A program made the translations under genes and the position numbers. Positions 60,976 through 64,000 of a stretch of DNA of 64,000 nt are shown here, in pieces. The notes beneath the pieces are model-generated. The model did not search any database, was not told the DNA's origin, and saw nothing but the letters and a program-made list of their open reading frames with translations. This DNA is from Caulobacter segnis (GTDB lineage Bacteria > Pseudomonadota > Alphaproteobacteria > Caulobacterales > Caulobacteraceae): positions 3,844,001-3,908,000 of the forward strand of contig NZ_CP096040.1 of assembly GCF_023935105.1 (NCBI RefSeq), read 5' to 3'. Position 1 is the stretch's first letter. Each line of letters begins with the position of its first letter.

Positions 60976-62283
60976 TTGCTATTCACGCGCGACATTGTGC
61001 TCCGCGCCCTTGTCGCGCGTGAAGACTTTCCAGAACAAATCAAGAACGATAACGTGCCGCGCATGGCCGTTCTCGATCTCAGGCGCAAGCTCGCCATCCT
61101 CTCCGACGCCGCCAAGTACGATGCGTCCTGCGCGTCCTCCGGGGCAGAGAAACGAACGTCCGTCGGCGGTCAGGGCATGGGCTCCACCGAGGGCATGGGC
61201 ATCTGCCACGCCTACGCCCCCGACGGCCGCTGCATCAGCCTGCTGAAGATCCTGCTGACCAACTTCTGCATCTACGACTGCGCCTACTGCATCAACCGCG
61301 TGTCCTCGAACACGCCCCGGGCGCGGTTCAGCGTGAAGGAGGTCGTCGACCTCACCCTGAACTTCTACAAGCGCAACTATATCGAGGGCCTGTTCCTGTC
61401 CTCCGGCGTGATCCGCACGGGCGACTACACGATGGAGGAGATGGTCCGGGTGGCGAAGTCGCTGCGGCTGGACCATGACTTTCGCGGCTACATCCACTTG
61501 AAGCTGATCCCCGAGGCTTCGCCCGAGTTGGCGGCGGAGGCCGGGCTCTACGCCGACCGGGTGTCGATCAATATCGAGCTGCCGCGCGACGACAGCCTGG
61601 CCGCTCTGGCGCCCGAGAAAAGCCCGACCGACATCAAGCGCGCCATGGGCCGCATGCGCCTGGCCATCGACGACCACGCCGAGCCCGCGCGCAGGGCCGG
61701 CAGGCGGTCGTTCGCCCGCAGCCAGTCGACCCAGCTGATCGTCGGGGCCGACGCGGCCAAGGACGGCGACATCCTGGCCCGCAGCGCCAACCTCTACGGG
61801 GCTTATCGCCTGGGGCGGGTCTACTACTCCGCCTTCAGCCCGATCCCGGACGCCAGCCACCGCCTGCCTCTGGCGCGGCCGCCGCTGCTGCGCGAGCACC
61901 GCCTGTACCAGGCCGACTGGCTGATGCGGTTCTACGGCTTCACGCGGCCCGAGATCGTGGCCGAGGGCGAGGACCTGGACCTGTCGGTCGACCCCAAGAC
62001 CGGCTGGGCGCTGAAGAACCGCGCCAGCTTCCCGGTCGACGTCCAGACCGCCGACAAGGAAACCCTGCTGCGCGTGCCGGGCCTGGGCGCAAAGGCCGTG
62101 GAACGCATCCTGGCGGCCCGAAAGGTCACGCGCCTGACCCTGGACGACCTCAAGCGGGTCGGGGCCGTCCTGAAGCGCGCCAGGGCCTTCGTGGTCACCG
62201 CCGACTGGACCCCGGGCGCCCTGGCCGACCGGGACAGCCTCAGGGCCGCGCTGGTCCAGCCCCAACAGCTGAGCCTGTTCTGA
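60976..62283 (+). CDS. Radical SAM protein with C-terminal helix-hairpin-helix (putative DNA modification/repair)
   Basis: The protein is 435 aa. The radical SAM triad is C98, C102 and C105 (CIYDCAYC). Earlier Cys residues at 52, 77 and 86 (ASCASSG, GICHAYAPDGRC) are unusual and may bind a second cluster. A C-terminal helix-hairpin-helix (LLRVPGLGAKAVERILAARK, about residues 360-380) suggests DNA contact. It resembles the family named from genome context as putative DNA modification/repair radical SAM protein. The UdgX-DUF4130 gene begins at the last base of its stop codon (62283), so translation is coupled. The substrate is unknown. Confidence 0.9.
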   Translation: MLFTRDIVLRALVAREDFPEQIKNDNVPRMAVLDLRRKLAILSDAAKYDASCASSGAEKRTSVGGQGMGSTEGMGICHAYAPDGRCISLLKILLTNFCIYDCAYCINRVSSNTPRARFSVKEVVDLTLNFYKRNYIEGLFLSSGVIRTGDYTMEEMVRVAKSLRLDHDFRGYIHLKLIPEASPELAAEAGLYADRVSINIELPRDDSLAALAPEKSPTDIKRAMGRMRLAIDDHAEPARRAGRRSFARSQSTQLIVGADAAKDGDILARSANLYGAYRLGRVYYSAFSPIPDASHRLPLARPPLLREHRLYQADWLMRFYGFTRPEIVAEGEDLDLSVDPKTGWALKNRASFPVDVQTADKETLLRVPGLGAKAVERILAARKVTRLTLDDLKRVGAVLKRARAFVVTADWTPGALADRDSLRAALVQPQQLSLF

Positions 62284-63728
62284 TGCGGGTCGCGCGTCTG
62301 GCCTCGGAGATCGACTTCACCAGCTGGCGCGCGGCCGCCCGGACGCTGCGGGCGGAAGGCGTGGCGCCCCAGGCGGTGGTGTGGACGGTGGAGCGGGAGC
62401 TGTTCGATCTGGCGCCGCCCTCCCCCACGCCGGCGCCCGCGTCGGCCCATTTCACGGTCCCGGCCGCCTTCGTCGAGTTGGCCGAGCAGGTCATCCTTCA
62501 CCGCGCCCCCGATCGCCTCGCCTTGCTCTACCGCATCCTGTGGCGGCTGGAGCGCGAGCCCCGGCTGATCGACAATCCGGCCGATCCCGATATGGCCAGG
62601 GCGCGCGACATGGCCAAGGCCGTCAGCCGCGCGTCGCACAAGATGAAGGCCTTCGTCCGCTTTCGCCTGATCGAAGGCGCGGTGGGAAGCCGCTCCGCGG
62701 AAACCTACGCCGCCTGGTTCGAGCCCGCCCATCGGGTCACCGAAGCCACGGCCCCGTTCTTCGTGCGCCGTTTCACCAACCTGGACTGGACGATCCTGAC
62801 ACCGGACGCGTGCGTGGCCTGGGACCGCGAGCGTTTGACGGTGTCCGAAGGCGCCGATCCGGCCGACGCGCCGTCCGAGGACGCCCAGGAAGAGCTCTGG
62901 CGCACCTACTACGCCTCAATCTTCAATCCCGCGCGCCTGAACCCTAGGCAGATGCGCCAGGAGATGCCCAAGCGCTACTGGCGGAACCTGCCGGAGGCGG
63001 CGCTCATTCCGGATCTGATCGAAACCGCCCAGGAGCGCGCCGCCGCCATGGTCGCCGCCCGTCCGTCCAAGCCGCCCGAACGCAAGCTGAAGGCGGCCCT
63101 GCGCCATGCCCGAGACGCTTCTTATGACGGGTCGCTGCCGACCTCGCTGGACGACGTGGCGGCCGGGGTCGAAGTCTGCCGTCGCTGCGACCTCTGGCGC
63201 GACGCCACACAAGGCGTGCCGGGCGAAGGCGCGCCGAAGGCGGCGCTGATGTTCGTCGGCGAGCAGCCGGGCGACCAGGAGGACTTGGCCGGGCGTCCCT
63301 TCGTCGGCCCGGCGGGTCAGATGTTCGACAGAGCCTTGGCCGAGGCGGGCGTGCCGCGCGACCGGACATTCGTCACCAACGCCGTGAAGCACTTCAAGCA
63401 CGAGCCACGCGGCAAGCGACGCCTTCACAGGACCCCGGACCGGGGCGAGGTCACCGCCTGCCGCTGGTGGCTGGACGCCGAGCGACGACTGGTGAAGCCC
63501 CGCGTGATCGTGATGCTGGGCGCAACGGCGGCGCTGGGCGTGATGGGCAAGCCGACCCCGATCGGGGCCAATCGCGGCAAGGCGCTGCAGCTGTCCGGCC
63601 AGGCGCGGGGCGTGGTGACCTATCACCCCGCGTTCCTGCTGCGCGTCCCGGACGAGGAGGCCAGGGCGCGAGCCTACGCCGAGTTCGTGCAGGACCTGAG
63701 GCTGGCGGGGGAACTGGCGGGGGTGTGA
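62283..63728 (+). CDS. UdgX-type uracil-DNA glycosylase fused to an N-terminal DUF4130-like domain
   Basis: The protein is 481 aa. Residues 1-265 resemble the DUF4130/probable DNA metabolism domain (IDFTSWRAAARTL, LLYRILWRLEREP, MPKRYWRNLPEA). The C-terminal part is a family-4-like uracil-DNA glycosylase. It has a CxxC at C299-C302, motif GEQPGDQEDLAGRPF, and the UdgX loop GKRRLHRTPD with H382 at the position of the UdgX covalent histidine. A Cys in TACRWW and the motif HPAFLLR follow. Characterised UdgX proteins bind uracil in DNA irreversibly. Partner of the upstream radical SAM gene. Confidence 0.92.
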   Translation: MRVARLASEIDFTSWRAAARTLRAEGVAPQAVVWTVERELFDLAPPSPTPAPASAHFTVPAAFVELAEQVILHRAPDRLALLYRILWRLEREPRLIDNPADPDMARARDMAKAVSRASHKMKAFVRFRLIEGAVGSRSAETYAAWFEPAHRVTEATAPFFVRRFTNLDWTILTPDACVAWDRERLTVSEGADPADAPSEDAQEELWRTYYASIFNPARLNPRQMRQEMPKRYWRNLPEAALIPDLIETAQERAAAMVAARPSKPPERKLKAALRHARDASYDGSLPTSLDDVAAGVEVCRRCDLWRDATQGVPGEGAPKAALMFVGEQPGDQEDLAGRPFVGPAGQMFDRALAEAGVPRDRTFVTNAVKHFKHEPRGKRRLHRTPDRGEVTACRWWLDAERRLVKPRVIVMLGATAALGVMGKPTPIGANRGKALQLSGQARGVVTYHPAFLLRVPDEEARARAYAEFVQDLRLAGELAGV

Positions 63729-63740
63729 GGTTGGAAATCC

Positions 63741-63775
63741 GCTCCCCGTTTGGGGGAGCTGTCTCGGAGTGACTG
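63741..63775. repeat. Palindromic intergenic repeat next to the IS110 element
   Basis: The stem GCTCCCC (63741-63747)/GGGGAGC (63753-63759) has loop GTTTG and is followed by TGTCTCGGAGTGACTGAG. This resembles a common intergenic repeat that normally continues GACTGAGGGGG. Here the match appears to break at about 63776, where the IS110 end likely begins. Confidence 0.55.
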
Positions 63776-63789
63776 AGCAACCATGTTGT

Positions 63790-64000
63790 TCAGGGTGCGA
63801 CAGACCTCCAGGGGAGTTGCCTCGCGAGCACGAGGTTTGCGGCTTCGATGAGCTTTCGCATGACGGCGACGATGGCGACCTTGGGAGGTTTTCCGGCGTC
63901 GCGCAGGCGCTGGGCGAAGGCTTTGAAGCCAGGGTCGAAGCGCTTGGCGGCGATGGCGGCCAGGTAGAGCATGTGGCGCGGGCGAGCCCGTCCGCCGCCG
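63790..64000 (-). mobile_element. IS110-family transposase, C-terminal end (partial at right edge)
   Basis: Only the last 69 codons are in the window. They read GGGRARPRHMLYLAAIAAKRF and then AQRLRDAGKPPKVAIVAVMRKLIEAAN before TGA at 63790-63792. This is the conserved C-terminal (Transposase_20) end of IS110/IS116/IS902 transposases. No inverted terminal repeat is visible, as usual for this family. The N-terminal DEDD half and the bridge-RNA end should lie beyond base 64000. It is close behind the udgX gene. Confidence 0.9.

Noticed and set aside
1..64000. CRISPR arrays, tRNA or rRNA genes, prophage
   Set aside because: No regularly spaced repeats, no cloverleaf with CCA or conserved arms, and no phage structural genes were seen by eye.

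Overview
The window is a dense, high-GC bacterial chromosome segment with very short gaps, many ATGA/GTGA start-stop overlaps, two TonB-dependent receptors, NodT-type efflux, FixLJ oxygen signalling and two CtrA-like TTAA-N7-TTAA motifs. Together these point to an alphaproteobacterium of the Caulobacterales, most likely Caulobacter or a close relative. This assignment is inferred from gene content and motifs, not from a database search.

Regions, left to right. (1) 1-7.3 kb: a leftward microaerobic respiration operon, ccoN-ccoO-ccoQ-ccoP-ccoG-fixH-fixI (cbb3 oxidase plus its assembly genes; fixI runs off the left edge). A FixK/FNR-type box lies ahead of ccoN and is shared with a divergent small membrane-protein gene. 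(2) 7.7-12.2 kb: a chemoreceptor, a stand-alone receiver domain with Glu at the phospho-acceptor site, and the heme oxygen sensor pair fixL-fixJ. (3) 12.4-16.8 kb: a GNAT protein, a response regulator/kinase pair whose kinase has a very long Pro/Gly-rich periplasmic region, and a convergent second regulator. (4) 16.9-22.4 kb: a LysR regulator next to an EmrAB-NodT-like tripartite efflux operon, then a small hypothetical gene. (5) 22.5-29.3 kb: a pectin/oligogalacturonide utilisation locus (kduI, GH105 hydrolase, two FadR-type GntR regulators, a TonB-dependent receptor) with repeated TGG-N5-ACCA operator candidates. (6) 29.3-35.3 kb: a GST-fold protein divergent from a WYL regulator with a long palindrome between them, then a lipase-fold esterase, a TrmH methyltransferase and an MFS transporter divergent from a LacI regulator. 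(7) 35.3-40.7 kb: a globin-coupled chemoreceptor and an Mla-type lipid transport operon (STAS-MlaE, MlaF, MlaD, lipoprotein). (8) 40.7-51.3 kb: mixed housekeeping and signalling genes (NUDIX, DUF2336, hybrid kinase, Rnk, CoA transferase, lytic transglycosylase, TonB, acyl-CoA dehydrogenase, ThiO-like oxidase, XRE regulator). (9) 51.6-54.9 kb: a large Oar-like receptor. (10) 55.0-63.7 kb: a cluster of DNA-end and base repair genes: topoisomerase IB, Ku, LigD with a small acidic protein, HU, a radical SAM/helix-hairpin-helix protein, and a UdgX-type uracil-DNA glycosylase fused to a DUF4130-like domain. (11) The right edge holds the C-terminal end of an IS110-family transposase beside a palindromic intergenic repeat.

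The most interesting unit is the last repair pair, 60976-63728. The glycosylase carries the KRR(L/I)H loop of UdgX, a family that becomes covalently trapped on uracil in DNA. Its partner is an uncharacterised radical SAM enzyme whose start and the glycosylase's start share coordinates with almost no gap, and both sit next to an NHEJ locus. Other items of note are the degenerate receiver next to FixLJ, the FixK-linked small Cys-containing membrane protein, and the operator-like palindromes. No rRNA, tRNA, CRISPR array or prophage was seen.
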